DNA of 64,000 bases from Bacillus pseudomycoides (GCF_022811845.1 NZ_CP064268.1:1-64000), one strand, 5' to 3'. Shown: positions 1 through 9,065, counted from the stretch's first letter. The notes: a model not told the origin generated them from the sequence alone. A program made the numbers and translations.

Positions 1-653
1 AACTGAAATACTGAAGGAACAGTGGGGTGTCTGTTCACCCAACAACCATCATGCGCTGGGTTCATGAATATGGTAACTTAATCTATCAAATATGGAAGAA
101 GAAAAAGAAGAACGTACACTTATCTTGGAAACTGGATGAAACCTATATAAAAGTCAAAGGAAAATGGTGTTATTTATATCGTGCGATTGATAAAGAAGGC
201 CATACGCTTGATATTCAACTTCGTAAAAAGCGAGATAATCAGGCGGCATATGCCTTTATGAAAAGATTGGTTAAAATTTTTGGGGAACCAACGGTTCTGA
301 CAACAGATAAGGCGCCAGCGTTACTTTGTGCATTTAAAAAGTTAAAGGCGAAAGGATTTTACAAAAACACCGTTCATTGTACCGTTAAACATATGAATAA
401 TCGTATAGAACAAGACCACCGACATGTGAAACGTCGTTTTGCTAGGTCATCGGGATTTCAAACTCTCCGGCATGCTTCTCGTACAATAAAAGGTATTGAA
501 ACCATTCATGCCCTATACAAACAAAGGCGAAGTCTTCAAATAGGCTCCGCCCTTTCGGTGTATAACGAATTACAGGAATTATTAATGGTTGTATAACCAT
601 TTAACGATGCAACCCTAGATTCTCTATGTTTTGGGTAACTTTGCAACAGAACC
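1..653 (+). mobile_element. IS6-family insertion sequence, right part only
   Basis: The element is cut by the window edge. Its right terminal repeat (CTTTGCAACAGAACC) ends at about 653 and is the same end sequence as the complete copy at 33346-34154. No target-site duplication can be judged because the left end is outside the window. Confidence 0.85.
27..596 (+). CDS. IS6-family DDE transposase (partial, 5' end outside window)
   Basis: This encodes the catalytic part of an IS6/IS26-type transposase, which moves the element by replicative DDE chemistry. Visible are the DET motif, the TTDKAPA segment with the second Asp, and NNRIEQDH with the catalytic Glu. The protein is nearly identical to the 228-aa copy at 33403-34089, so about 39 N-terminal residues are missing here; upstream bases 1-26 continue the homologous frame. 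Unlike the complete copy it keeps the Asp in RAIDKEGHTLD. It stands alone in its IS with no passenger gene. Identification as IS6 family is secure; the exact IS name is not claimed. Confidence 0.85.
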   Translation: MSVHPTTIMRWVHEYGNLIYQIWKKKKKNVHLSWKLDETYIKVKGKWCYLYRAIDKEGHTLDIQLRKKRDNQAAYAFMKRLVKIFGEPTVLTTDKAPALLCAFKKLKAKGFYKNTVHCTVKHMNNRIEQDHRHVKRRFARSSGFQTLRHASRTIKGIETIHALYKQRRSLQIGSALSVYNELQELLMVV

Positions 654-712
654 CTAACAACGCATTTTAAAACCATTTCCCGATGCAATAAAAACAAACC
701 ATTTTTTTAGTA

Positions 713-1021
713 CTATATTCTGATCTCCTTTAAACTGTTACCAAAAACCACACAGATACGCAACAACTTAAAGGAGAACAGAAGCTCTCCTTCGTTTAGA
801 CCGTTTAAATTAATGAAATTTTGAAGACTATTCTTAATGCGTTTGAAATCGAAACATCTTACTGTATACTTTGTAAAAAAATACCTCTGTAGATTATAGG
901 GGAGCAACACTGGGGTGAGTTCTATCAACAATCTACAGAAGATGGTTACGGTAACCTTCATATATGGGGTAGTACCAGCGTTCTTACAACTAGGGGCAAA
1001 GTAGCATTTCATATAAAACAT
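713..1021 (-). CDS. Possible small protein of unknown function
   Basis: This is a 102-codon frame starting ATG with an AGGAG 12 bases upstream, directly downstream of the metalloprotease gene on the same strand (29-base gap). Five Cys residues are scattered through it and I recognise no domain. It could be a real downstream gene, a decayed fragment of an older gene, or a chance frame. The stretch 654-712 between it and the IS6 end shows nothing recognisable. Confidence 0.25.
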   Translation of the reverse strand: MFYMKCYFAPSCKNAGTTPYMKVTVTIFCRLLIELTPVLLPYNLQRYFFTKYTVRCFDFKRIKNSLQNFINLNGLNEGELLFSFKLLRICVVFGNSLKEIRI

Positions 1022-1050
1022 TCCAAATTGATGCTCCTAATTTTTAAAAA

Positions 1051-2115
1051 TCAATATCCAGGACAGTTTCCATGGGGAGAGCGAAGTATATTGCATCCAT
1101 GAGGAAAAGGACAGGGGAGAGTAAGATTAGTCCTAGGAACACATAATTTTACTTTTTCAGGGATTGATTCATCATATGCAGGATCATTTGTGTCCTTAGG
1201 ATGACAATAACCGATAACATGCATTAATTCATGAAATACAAGTTGCGTAAGCCCATCATGCATATCACTTTGATTACTTTGAAGACTTTTAAGATATTCA
1301 GGGTTTACATACATACCGGTAATGCCGTTTGCTGCCTCTGCATCAGCTGTAGGATCCTCAGCCACTCCTTCATGATGATAAAATATTCCATTACCGTATA
1401 TTTCCTTTAATCTACGCATATCATTTTCTGTTAAAACGCTACATGAATTTGCATCTATTATAGAGCAGATACGATTATGTGCTTTTCTGAAAAGTGCTTG
1501 ATTTGCTGGGTTACTAAAATTATACTGAAATGAATTCAGATGTTTAAGTCGCCATTCAGGAATACTTTTCCGATAAAAATATTCTTCTTTAAATAGAAGG
1601 AGTCGATGGAAGTTAGAGCTAGGATCAGGATAACAATCTAAAAAACCCCCAACGAATCCATTTTCAAGATTTTCTTTCACATATTTATCGATGTTTACCA
1701 ATGCTCGTACTATATCTCCCCAATTATTAATGGCATGTGGAAGCATAATATTAATGTCTCCTTTTCCAATGGGTCTTACTTCCACTGCTTCAGGACGAAG
1801 TAATGCAGCGGCGGCATTTGTTCCATTAAACTCATGAATTGGAAATCCGGATATAAATTGTTGCCCATTATGGGTGAATTCTTTCCCTTCAAACTTCTGA
1901 TGAAGATAATACATCGCAAAGTCACTTTGGGAAATATCTGAAAACATGTCTATAATCCCTGCATTATCTTTAACAAAAATAAGATCAAAGGATGGATCTG
2001 GATTAGAAGTTAGGACTGGAAAAGCTCCTATGGTATCAGTTTCGTTTCCATCAATAAATCTATGAGCACATCTAAATATAGTATCCATATCATTTTCACG
2101 CCAAACTCTCGGCAT
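1051..2115 (-). CDS. Putative zinc metalloprotease with metzincin-type HExxHxxGxxH motif
   Basis: This 354-aa protein has a perfect metzincin zinc site, HELMHVIGYCH, at about residues 295-305, so the likely role is a zinc peptidase. I chose ATG at 2115 because AAGGAGGAAG lies just before it; the frame is open 16 codons further upstream without an RBS. No signal peptide or membrane segment is visible. The C-terminal tail after the zinc site is only about 50 residues, contains four Cys and several Pro, and has no Met for the canonical Met-turn of metzincins. The N-terminal 290 residues match no family I can name. It is a lone gene between an IS6 element and a Tn3-type end, so it looks like accessory cargo. 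Function and substrate are unknown. Confidence 0.6.
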   Translation of the reverse strand: MPRVWRENDMDTIFRCAHRFIDGNETDTIGAFPVLTSNPDPSFDLIFVKDNAGIIDMFSDISQSDFAMYYLHQKFEGKEFTHNGQQFISGFPIHEFNGTNAAAALLRPEAVEVRPIGKGDINIMLPHAINNWGDIVRALVNIDKYVKENLENGFVGGFLDCYPDPSSNFHRLLLFKEEYFYRKSIPEWRLKHLNSFQYNFSNPANQALFRKAHNRICSIIDANSCSVLTENDMRRLKEIYGNGIFYHHEGVAEDPTADAEAANGITGMYVNPEYLKSLQSNQSDMHDGLTQLVFHELMHVIGYCHPKDTNDPAYDESIPEKVKLCVPRTNLTLPCPFPHGCNILRSPHGNCPGY

Positions 2116-2216
2116 AATGAACTTCCTCCTTTCAAATACATTTATCTGTAATATGTTCAACAAGAAAAGATTTATTCAACTTCAAATTTTAGGGATATAT
2201 TAAGCATTGAGAATTT

Positions 2217-2254
2217 CTGAACGTATAAAAACTTTAAAATGTGCGTGCTCTCCT
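2217..2254 (-). repeat. Solitary 38-bp Tn3-family-type terminal inverted repeat
   Basis: A 38-bp segment reading GCACGCACATTTTAAAG near its outer end resembles the 38-bp segment at 15991-16028 (common core ATGTGCGTGCT, same internal ATACGTT). Length and layout fit Tn3-family ends. No transposase lies beside it. The rest of 2116-2483 is AT-rich and I see no gene in it. Confidence 0.5.
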
Positions 2255-2484
2255 AAAAATACTTGATCAGAATTCAAGCCCTTTACATATATCCAAAAAT
2301 TATATGTAGATGTAACATACAATTCATCTTAGTATAGTTAATTAGATTCAAATATAGATATAGATTTATCTGTAAGAATCTCTCATTCTTCTCTATTAAC
2401 CTATATCATAATTTTTATCAATTTATTCGTATATGCATGTCGATTTAAAGTGATTTCAATAGAATCAGAGTAATTTGCATCAAG

Positions 2485-2495
2485 GGGTACCGCCA
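2485..2495 (+). repeat. Left 11-bp direct repeat GGGTACCGCCA of the IS231-type cassette
   Basis: It is identical to 6796-6806. Together they are the target-site duplication of the element 2496-6795, made within the first bases of a Tn4430-like terminal repeat. Confidence 0.85.
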
Positions 2496-2625
2496 CATGC
2501 CCATCAAGCTAAGATTGGGTCTTCCTTGAACTTCCGTTCTTGTTGCCTACATACTTGATAATTTGTTTATTTGTTTTTAAAAATACGCATACCAAATAAA
2601 CCTTGATACGGTGTGTTTTTAAAGA

Positions 2626-4059
2626 TTATGCAGTTTTCTGCTTTAGATTGGATACAGTAAACTGATAAACGACACCTAAAATATCAAAGACTGTCTTTTT
2701 CTCATATCGATGGGATTTCCGTCCGTTTTTCTGTAAGAGGTCAAACAGACGAAGGGAAATTTTTGATACTTCTTGGGTGTCTTGTTGTATAGCTTCATAT
2801 ACTAAGTACAGATGATCTTGAATCATATAAATTGCTTTATATTCACTTAATTCTTTTTGTTTTTTCTGTAGTAACAGCTGTCGCATTTTGAACATAGTTG
2901 AAGAACAAAGAAAAATAGCGATTAACTGTCCATAAAGATGATATTCTAGACGCTCTCGCTTAATATTGTGACAATGATTGATACCAAAAAGAGATTTCCA
3001 TGTTTTAAATACAATCTCTATTTGCCAACGTAGTGAGTAGATATCATGAACCTGTTCCATCGGAACAATTTCCCATGGTATGTTGGTAATATAAACATTG
3101 ATTTCTGTTAATCGTTTACTTTTTTCAGAGTATGTAACTCCTTTTTTCTTTTCAACATAGGTTTGCTGTTTCCTACGTTTATGAACTTGAGTTGATGTGA
3201 GTCTGTATATTACAACTCGTGAGGGTAATTTTTGTTGTCCAACATAGGCATTTCGAATTTCATAAGTATCCCCTGGTTTTATCTGATGCATTATATGTTC
3301 AAGGTCAAGTAAAGCATATAAAGATTGTTTTTTTACTGTCCCATCCCGAAAGAATTCTGGAGATTCATTTTTCACATATACTCTATTATTTAATTTCAAC
3401 CGTGAAACATAGAATACCCCTCGTTGATCCATCTGGTCTAAATCTTTTAGAGAAAAGTATCCTAAATCTCGAATACATAAATCTCCTGGTCGTAAGGTAT
3501 CCAAACATTCTGTACCAAAGGTTTTATCGTTATTTTTACCTGGTTCCATTTGAAAATTGAGGAATTTCCCACTATGTAAATCATACTCTAGTTGAATCTT
3601 AATACCGGCTGTTTGAGCACATCCTCCTGAACCAGGATAAAAAGGAGCTAAATGGTTGGGTACTTGAAAAATAGTAGCATCTAAAATACGTATACGTTGA
3701 AAATAAGAAGTGTATTGGTTTGGGATTTGAGACAAATCGTTCAGTTGGCTTTTGACTAAAAGGGAAAATACATGCTGCAGAAATAAAACAGCGCATCGGT
3801 TAAAACGTTGATTAAGTCCTTCTGGACTCATGAGTGTAGCTGTATTTGCATAAAGTTGACTACATAATCGAGTGAGGGAATCGCTTGCTACATGTTGACT
3901 AATCCAAATACATAAAGCAGCCAAATCTCGTGCACCATATTTACTTTTACGTTTTACAAAACCTGTCTCTTGTGCAAGTTGTTGAAGAATGTGTGGAGAT
4001 AGATATCGTTGTAGTTCTTCAGCGAACAAATGAAACTCATCTTGAATCGAACGGTTCAT
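2626..4059 (-). CDS. IS231 transposase (IS4 family)
   Basis: This 477-aa DDE transposase moves by cut-and-paste. The IS4 signature Y-(2)-R-(3)-E-(6)-K is present as YSLRWQIEIVFKTWK near residue 345, and the first Asp motif is RILDATIFQVP. Length matches IS231 transposases (about 478 aa). Start is placed at ATG 4059 behind AAAGGTGGTG; the frame is open two codons further. It is full length without a visible defect. It is close to the copy at 23700-25136; against the copy at 39904-41334 its N-terminal 90 residues are nearly identical while the middle differs, which suggests recombination between copies. Confidence 0.9.
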   Translation of the reverse strand: MNRSIQDEFHLFAEELQRYLSPHILQQLAQETGFVKRKSKYGARDLAALCIWISQHVASDSLTRLCSQLYANTATLMSPEGLNQRFNRCAVLFLQHVFSLLVKSQLNDLSQIPNQYTSYFQRIRILDATIFQVPNHLAPFYPGSGGCAQTAGIKIQLEYDLHSGKFLNFQMEPGKNNDKTFGTECLDTLRPGDLCIRDLGYFSLKDLDQMDQRGVFYVSRLKLNNRVYVKNESPEFFRDGTVKKQSLYALLDLEHIMHQIKPGDTYEIRNAYVGQQKLPSRVVIYRLTSTQVHKRRKQQTYVEKKKGVTYSEKSKRLTEINVYITNIPWEIVPMEQVHDIYSLRWQIEIVFKTWKSLFGINHCHNIKRERLEYHLYGQLIAIFLCSSTMFKMRQLLLQKKQKELSEYKAIYMIQDHLYLVYEAIQQDTQEVSKISLRLFDLLQKNGRKSHRYEKKTVFDILGVVYQFTVSNLKQKTA

Positions 4060-4172
4060 ATACAAACACCACCTTTACTTTATATTTCTAAGAAAAGAAT
4101 AGCTTATTTTCATTGTTTTTGGGGTTAGTTTCTTTATTGTCATGAGAATGTATTAATGCATCCAAAATATGG

Positions 4173-4201
4173 TTGACAATTCAGGATTACATTTGTAATA
4201 T
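4173..4201 (+). promoter_or_regulatory. Promoter of blaI-blaR1-like operon
   Basis: TTGACA at 4173-4178 and TAATAT at 4196-4201 are separated by 17 bases, a good vegetative promoter. The -10 overlaps the first operator. Confidence 0.7.
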
Positions 4202-4225
4202 TAAATTGTGGATTACAAATGTAAT
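4186..4225 (+). promoter_or_regulatory. Two BlaI-type operators
   Basis: Two perfect 14-bp palindromes, ATTACATTTGTAAT (4186-4199) and ATTACAAATGTAAT (4212-4225), sit over the -10 and just downstream. They have the TACA-N-TGTA form of BlaI/MecI operators, spaced 26 bases start to start. Autorepression by the blaI product is the natural inference. Confidence 0.75.
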
Positions 4226-4247
4226 ATAAGGGGTGGAATTTTAAACA

Positions 4248-4649
4248 ATGAAGGAATTACCTAAAATATCGGAAGCTGAATTAGAAATTATGAAAGTTCT
4301 TTGGTCGAAATCTCCTCAAACGGCGAATGAAGTGATTGAAGCGTTGGAGGTAACAATGGATTGGAAACCAAAAACGATTCGAACGCTTATTAATCGATTA
4401 GTCCAAAAAGAAGCTGTTTCTTACCATCAAGACAAAGGGCGTATGTATGCATATTATCCTTTAGTATCGCAAGATAGTTATCTACAAGTAGAAACGAAAT
4501 CCCTCCTCAAACGGTTCTATGGTGCAGCATTTAAACCTTTACTTGTGAATTTTTTAAAAGAAGAAAAACTGTCTTCAGAAGACATTAACGAACTCAAATG
4601 CATTCTGGATGAGAAGGCTGAGGAAAATCAGAGGAAGGATAGATCATAA
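4248..4649 (+). CDS. blaI: BlaI/MecI-family transcriptional repressor
   Basis: This 133-aa protein has a winged-helix DNA-binding domain (about residues 5-75, including the family segment ISEAELEIMKVLWSKSP and PKTIRTLINRLV) followed by a helical dimerisation part. BlaI-type repressors bind TACA/TGTA palindromes and are inactivated by proteolysis after signalling from BlaR1. Two such palindromes lie in its own promoter. The RBS is GGGGTGG before ATG. The stop codon overlaps the blaR1 start by one base (TAATG), so the two are translationally coupled. There is no beta-lactamase gene next to it. Confidence 0.85.
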   Translation: MKELPKISEAELEIMKVLWSKSPQTANEVIEALEVTMDWKPKTIRTLINRLVQKEAVSYHQDKGRMYAYYPLVSQDSYLQVETKSLLKRFYGAAFKPLLVNFLKEEKLSSEDINELKCILDEKAEENQRKDRS

Positions 4650-6625
4650 TGATAGATATGTTTGTAAATGTCTATCTACCTCGCTTTTTTGATTGGGTGA
4701 TAGAAACCTCCATTATGGCTAGTATATTAGTTGGCCTAATCTTATGTATCAAAATCTTACTGAGAAATAAGTTAACTCCACGATGGCAGTATCTATTATG
4801 GATGATATTAATTGTAAGACTTTTATTGCCTTGGTCACCAGATAGTTCCTACAGTATCTATTCTATCCTTTCGTACAATAATGGAACTTCTGTTATCTTT
4901 CACCAAGACCCTGTAACTATTTCACCTACAAAAGAACGTATGCAAGGATCGACAGATATAAGCGATACAAAGATACTCACAAAAGAAGATACCTATGCAT
5001 CTGGTTCAACACAAACAGCTGAGGAAAGTAAGAAACAAACTCACAATAATGAAAAGCAAGATGATGAGACGTTTTCATTTTATACAATCCTTTTATATAT
5101 TTGGCTTGCTGGAGTTATCATAATGATTTTTACTACCATCATTATGAATAGGCGTTTATTACTCTACATAAAAAAACAACCTATGATTACGGATCAAAGG
5201 GTCGTCAAAATCTTTGCGAACTGTAAAAAATCTATGTCTATTCAGCAGGATATCCCACTATTGTTATCTGGAAAGATTTCAAGTCCAACTGTGTTCGGAT
5301 TCATTCGGCCAAAGGTGTTATTGTCAAGTGTACATATGAAAGTACTAGATGAGCAACAGTTACGATACATTTTTCATCATGAGTTGGCTCACATCAAACG
5401 AAGAGATGTTGGTGTGAATTGGCTTATGCATGGCTTACTCATTCTGAATTGGTTTAACCCAATTCTTTGGTATGCCTATTCCTGTATGCGAGAAGATCAA
5501 GAACTAGCATGTGATGCATATGCCCTTACTTTTATAGATTCAGAGGAACAAATTGCATATGGCCACACAATTATTACTCTTTTAGAACATTATTCAGGTT
5601 ATTATCAAGCACCGAGTTTAGCTAATTTAAGTAGAAATAAACGAACATTGAAAAGGAGAATTCTTATGATTAAGAAATTCCAAAAGAAATCATATCGCCT
5701 GTCTGCAATTGGAGTGATTGCGATAGTTGCCGTTGCATCTGTCTCTTTACTAAATGCACGTGCAAATGAAGTACATGTAAGTTCAAAGGGGCAAGCAATA
5801 GAAAAAAAGGAACAACCTAAGGATACGGTTCAAAATGCTGTAGAAACAATATTAGGTACACCAGAAAATGCGGAAAAAGAGTGGGGAATGTCAGAGAAGT
5901 CATATAAAAGAGATGCAGATTTTTTGTATTTGGCAGAAAAATGTTTAACAAAAGAAGAGTTTGAACAGTATGTACAACTGTTCAAGGAAACTCGTGCTAT
6001 TCAGAAAAAAGCAATGGTCAAAAAAGAGATAGCTGAGGATTTTAAGGATTATGACGGAGATACAAAAGAGTTTAGGGAGGAGCGTTTGAGTCAAGCTGAT
6101 CGTGAAAGGTTAAATGCGCTTTACAATCAATCGAAATCAGTTGGAGATAAGGTGGCTAAATCTTTAATATATACTATAGAAGAAGCGCAAAAACATGTTA
6201 ATTTCCAAATTAAGAAACCAGATTATACAACTGAGGGGTATATGTTGGAGAAAGAAAGAGCAGATTCATTCCTTGGAAGAACACCAGAATTAGTTATTAA
6301 ATCAGAATATACAAAGGGGAAATATGGTTATACCATTTATCAATCTCAGATTCTTGAAGAGAGTAAAGATCCATTTAATGCTCTGTTTAATTGGACGGAC
6401 GATATAAAGAAGTATGAGTTAGAAGGGAATCAAGTGTTTTATGCTGCTGATCATTCCATTCATAATTTACAAGGTATGAAGATGATTGTTCCTGCAAAAG
6501 GAAAAAATAGTGCATATCAGATAGTCATCATAAATCAGAGTTTAGACAATCCGAGGGAAGCGGTGTTTGATAGGAATGTAAACAAAGAGGAACTAGAAAA
6601 GATTATGCTTTCCATGCTGAATTAA
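4649..6625 (+). CDS. BlaR1-like membrane zinc metalloprotease with a non-penicillin-binding sensor domain
   Basis: This 658-aa protein is of the M56 (BlaR1/MecR1) type. Membrane segments lie at about residues 16-36, 46-62, 146-168 and 350-368. Between the last two is the protease domain with HHELAH (about 244-248) and ECACDAY-like ELACDAY (about 285-291). In true BlaR1 the C-terminal outside domain is a penicillin-binding sensor with an STxK motif. Here the last 290 residues have no such motif and instead resemble extracellular DUF4367-type regions (segment GMKMIVPAKG near the end). It probably senses something other than a beta-lactam acylating the protein, and would cleave or trigger cleavage of the coupled BlaI. 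Operon partner: blaI. Confidence 0.8.
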   Translation: MIDMFVNVYLPRFFDWVIETSIMASILVGLILCIKILLRNKLTPRWQYLLWMILIVRLLLPWSPDSSYSIYSILSYNNGTSVIFHQDPVTISPTKERMQGSTDISDTKILTKEDTYASGSTQTAEESKKQTHNNEKQDDETFSFYTILLYIWLAGVIIMIFTTIIMNRRLLLYIKKQPMITDQRVVKIFANCKKSMSIQQDIPLLLSGKISSPTVFGFIRPKVLLSSVHMKVLDEQQLRYIFHHELAHIKRRDVGVNWLMHGLLILNWFNPILWYAYSCMREDQELACDAYALTFIDSEEQIAYGHTIITLLEHYSGYYQAPSLANLSRNKRTLKRRILMIKKFQKKSYRLSAIGVIAIVAVASVSLLNARANEVHVSSKGQAIEKKEQPKDTVQNAVETILGTPENAEKEWGMSEKSYKRDADFLYLAEKCLTKEEFEQYVQLFKETRAIQKKAMVKKEIAEDFKDYDGDTKEFREERLSQADRERLNALYNQSKSVGDKVAKSLIYTIEEAQKHVNFQIKKPDYTTEGYMLEKERADSFLGRTPELVIKSEYTKGKYGYTIYQSQILEESKDPFNALFNWTDDIKKYELEGNQVFYAADHSIHNLQGMKMIVPAKGKNSAYQIVIINQSLDNPREAVFDRNVNKEELEKIMLSMLN

Positions 6626-6626
6626 A

Positions 6627-6668
6627 AAATAGAGTTCTTAAGATAAGCATCTTAAGAACTCTATTTTT
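6627..6668 (+). terminator. Rho-independent terminator after blaR1-like gene
   Basis: A long hairpin (AATAGAGTTCTTAAGAT paired with ATCTTAAGAACTCTATT) is followed by a T-tract. Confidence 0.85.
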
Positions 6669-6794
6669 TTGAGAAGAACTTCTATCTTGAACTGAAGAAA
6701 TTTAGGATTTCTAAAATAACTAAGATCTAATTAACCATAGAGATATAAAAATTCCATTTTGGGGGTGTTATAAAATTCTTAGGTTGATGGGCAT

Positions 6795-6831
6795 GGGGTA
6801 CCGCCAGCATTTTGAAAAAAACCACGCTAAG
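6795..6831 (+). repeat. Tn4430-like terminal inverted repeat (solitary)
   Basis: 37 bases begin GGGGTACCGCCAGCATTTTG and end CACGCTAAG. They differ from the 38-bp copy at 42225-42262 by a base change and one missing base. It is the reconstituted target of the cassette at 2496-6795. No Tn4430 transposase gene follows. Confidence 0.75.
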
Positions 6832-6866
6832 CAAAAAATACAATAAGCCGTCCATATGGACAGCTC

Positions 6867-7415
6867 ATTTACATAATTATCGTTCTCGGAAGTCCTGTCT
6901 TTGTTTTGCCTAAAGTACTGACTGTTGGAATTATGGTCTCTTTTCCCGATAAGCTGAAGAATGTTCATCAGAAATGCGATAATTTTCTTTTCCTGTTGTA
7001 GCTGATACTTCCACTAATTTATGACCTAACGAATCCCATACTGCAACTGTATTTAAAGAAACCCATTGGATATTCCCCCGTGCGATTCGAAAAGAATAAT
7101 AATCATTGTCTGTTGTGACTAAGACTTCTCTATAAATAATCCTTTTGTTCTTACGATTTTGAATAACTAAAACCAAGTCTAGTTTTTCTTCTCTAGGCAT
7201 TTGTATAATGCGTGCTATAAACATTTTATTGGAGTTCATCTTTGTTTTGTAAACTTTTTCTGTTTCTATTTTCAGTTCTGGTTTGCCCTTCATAAATTCC
7301 CTCCATACTTACTATTTCATAATGATAATTCCTTCTTCAACAAACCTGTTCCTTTATTTGAACAAAGAATCCTGTATATCCTATACATGTGAGGTTAACA
7401 TAACGCATCATTATC
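6867..7415 (-). repeat. 549-bp inverted duplication, copy A
   Basis: Reverse complement of 15173-15721 with only about two visible differences near the ends. It contains the 120-aa gene and its leader. The two copies bracket the azasugar-type gene cluster. Confidence 0.9.
6931..7293 (-). CDS. Conserved hypothetical protein, 120 aa (copy A)
   Basis: This is a small soluble protein, rich in Lys and beta-strand-like segments, with no signal peptide and no recognisable domain. ATG follows GGAGGGAATTT. The translated protein is identical to copy B at 15295-15657, which argues that the frame is real and was recently duplicated. Both copies lie beside a Tn4430-like terminal repeat, so it may be transposon-associated cargo. 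Function unknown. Confidence 0.6.
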   Translation of the reverse strand: MKGKPELKIETEKVYKTKMNSNKMFIARIIQMPREEKLDLVLVIQNRKNKRIIYREVLVTTDNDYYSFRIARGNIQWVSLNTVAVWDSLGHKLVEVSATTGKENYRISDEHSSAYREKRP

Positions 7416-8018
7416 GGTAGTTGTAAAACTAATAAATTTATATATCGAAATGAATAGTATTCTAATGTTATTGAGACGGAAAAGTAAGACGATTCAAAAA
7501 GTATTTCCTTTTTCCTTATCACATAGGATACCTACATTAAATATTACCAATTCAAATATAATGGCCTTTGGACTGTGTATTTTCTGTCTTTAAATAAAAT
7601 GTTCTGTCTCTATTGATGGATATTTTCCTATTACTATACCTTTTGTATCTCAAAATAAAAAGTATTCTTAGTTTTTGAGATACAAAAGAAATTTAAGATT
7701 ATTTATACACTATCTTCTTCCCTCTTTATATAAAAACATGGAGAATTTGACCATAAATTCCCCATGTCTCTATGTGTTAAAAAACTTTGCAACAGAACTA
7801 AATGGACTATATGAAAATCCAAATTGAAGTATTGATAAATTCTCATCTAAAATTTGTACAGTAGTCAAAACAATGATTTTAGTCTATTGATATACTCTTT
7901 AAAAGGTCGATATATAAAACTCTCTGGACATCCAGATGCTCCTGATGATGAGATAAAAGCGGGAAGGCAAATTATTATTTTCATTGAATTTATAAAACAA
8001 ATAGCCGGTTAATATTTC
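7416..8018. other. Intergenic remnant DNA
   Basis: No intact gene is seen. A hairpin ACATGGAG...CCCCATGT (7734-7768) may be a terminator. At about 7783-7798 is AACTTTGCAACAGAAC, the outer end of the IS6 type seen at 653 and 34154, without an element. From about 7900 to 8002 a plus-strand frame reads like a gene fragment (KLSGHPDAPDDEIKAGRQI) that I cannot assign. Confidence 0.5.
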
Positions 8019-9065
8019 TTAGATACGATTAGGTTCAGAGACTAAAATTGTTTTAATGGAATTAATATCTTTTCTTTCATTAGTAGTTGGATCAAACCCC
8101 ATTAATTTACCAATAGCTGTATCAAAATTTTCAAGTAGTACTTTTTCCGTAATTAAATTCGATAATTCTGGAAGGTCTATAGCGCAGGATAAAGCCTTTT
8201 CCATCATATGATGTGCCTCTCCAGTTCCAATAATTGTAATTCCTTTTGATAGTAATTCAAACGGTTTAACTTTGAACTCATAGGTATCATCAAACCCCAT
8301 CGGAATAAGCCTTCCACCTTTTTCAATAAGCGGATATGCCCAGTCTAGTTGATTACCTATGGCATCAAAAATTACATCGAACTTTCTTCCTTGATTAATC
8401 CGGTAGATTTCTTCTAAGGTGAGTTTTTGCGGATGATATACATATTTGGTTATTTTTCGTGCAGCTTCTGTTCTAAAGGGACCAATTTCTGTGGCAACTG
8501 TAATTCTAGAAAGTTTTCGAGCAATCATCTGAACTAACAGTCCAATCGGTCCAGACCCTAAAACTAGAACGGAGTCATCTGGTTTTATATTAGCTTTTTC
8601 TATAACGCTAAGAACACATGAAAGAGGTTCAATTAATGTAGCTCTCTCCCATTCCATTGATTCAGGTAATTTGTAAATAAATCTATCTTCTCCAACATAA
8701 TATTCTCCAAAAGTCCCATGAGAACCGATTCCTAACTGCCATTCATCGAACTCTTCGCAATAGCATGTTAAACCTTTTCTACAGTAATAACATTTCCCAC
8801 AAAACTGAGTAGGATCAATTACGACACGATCTCCTACGGTTACATTTCTAACCTCTTCCCCTATTTTCACTACGACTCCAACCGATTCATGTCCCATAAC
8901 CATATTTGGAGCAGCATACATCTTCCCTTTTAGTACATTCAAATCGGTCCCGCAAATCCCAGTACCATAAATCCTGACTTTTACGTCATTATTTTTTTGT
9001 ATTTGAGGTTCTTCCACTTCTTTATATTCTAATGTTTTATTTTCAGTCCATACCAATGCCTTCAT
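8019..9065 (-). CDS. gutB1: Zinc-dependent medium-chain alcohol dehydrogenase, GutB1-type (azasugar pathway)
   Basis: This 348-aa MDR-family dehydrogenase shows the catalytic zinc ligands (CGTDLN near residue 38, GHE near 59) and the structural zinc site CGKCYYCRKGLTCYC (about 93-107), then a Rossmann segment VLGSGPIGLL. In the Bacillus azasugar pathway GutB1 oxidises the C6 alcohol of the amino polyol, which then cyclises to mannojirimycin/nojirimycin. It is the last gene of a three-gene operon; its ATG lies inside the end of the phosphatase gene (23-base overlap) behind GAGGAAAAG. The family assignment is firm. The substrate is inferred from the neighbours, and a generic polyol or threonine dehydrogenase role is the alternative. 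Confidence 0.8.
   Translation of the reverse strand: MKALVWTENKTLEYKEVEEPQIQKNNDVKVRIYGTGICGTDLNVLKGKMYAAPNMVMGHESVGVVVKIGEEVRNVTVGDRVVIDPTQFCGKCYYCRKGLTCYCEEFDEWQLGIGSHGTFGEYYVGEDRFIYKLPESMEWERATLIEPLSCVLSVIEKANIKPDDSVLVLGSGPIGLLVQMIARKLSRITVATEIGPFRTEAARKITKYVYHPQKLTLEEIYRINQGRKFDVIFDAIGNQLDWAYPLIEKGGRLIPMGFDDTYEFKVKPFELLSKGITIIGTGEAHHMMEKALSCAIDLPELSNLITEKVLLENFDTAIGKLMGFDPTTNERKDINSIKTILVSEPNRI

Larger units (their letters stand above)
2496..6795. mobile_element. 4.3-kb IS231-type cassette carrying blaI-blaR1-like passengers
   Basis: The ends are IS231-type (CATGCCCATCAAGC at 2496 and GTTGATGGGCATG ending 6795), bounded by perfect 11-bp direct repeats. Inside are an intact-looking IS231 transposase on the minus strand next to the left end, and two divergent passenger genes reaching to the right end. 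No IS231 end remains between the transposase and the passengers, so the whole unit would move together. Modular IS231/MIC231 elements with passengers are known from the B. cereus group; this passenger pair is unfamiliar to me. Confidence 0.75.

Noticed and set aside
4248..6625. A complete inducible beta-lactam resistance operon
   Set aside because: No beta-lactamase gene and no penicillin-binding domain in the BlaR1-like protein.
6768..6968. 66-codon minus-strand open frame
   Set aside because: It is composed of the IS231-type end, a Tn4430-like repeat and the end of the duplicated segment.
7201..7522. Small frames around the 120-aa gene start
   Set aside because: They are antisense to the duplicated 120-aa gene or its leader, without RBS.
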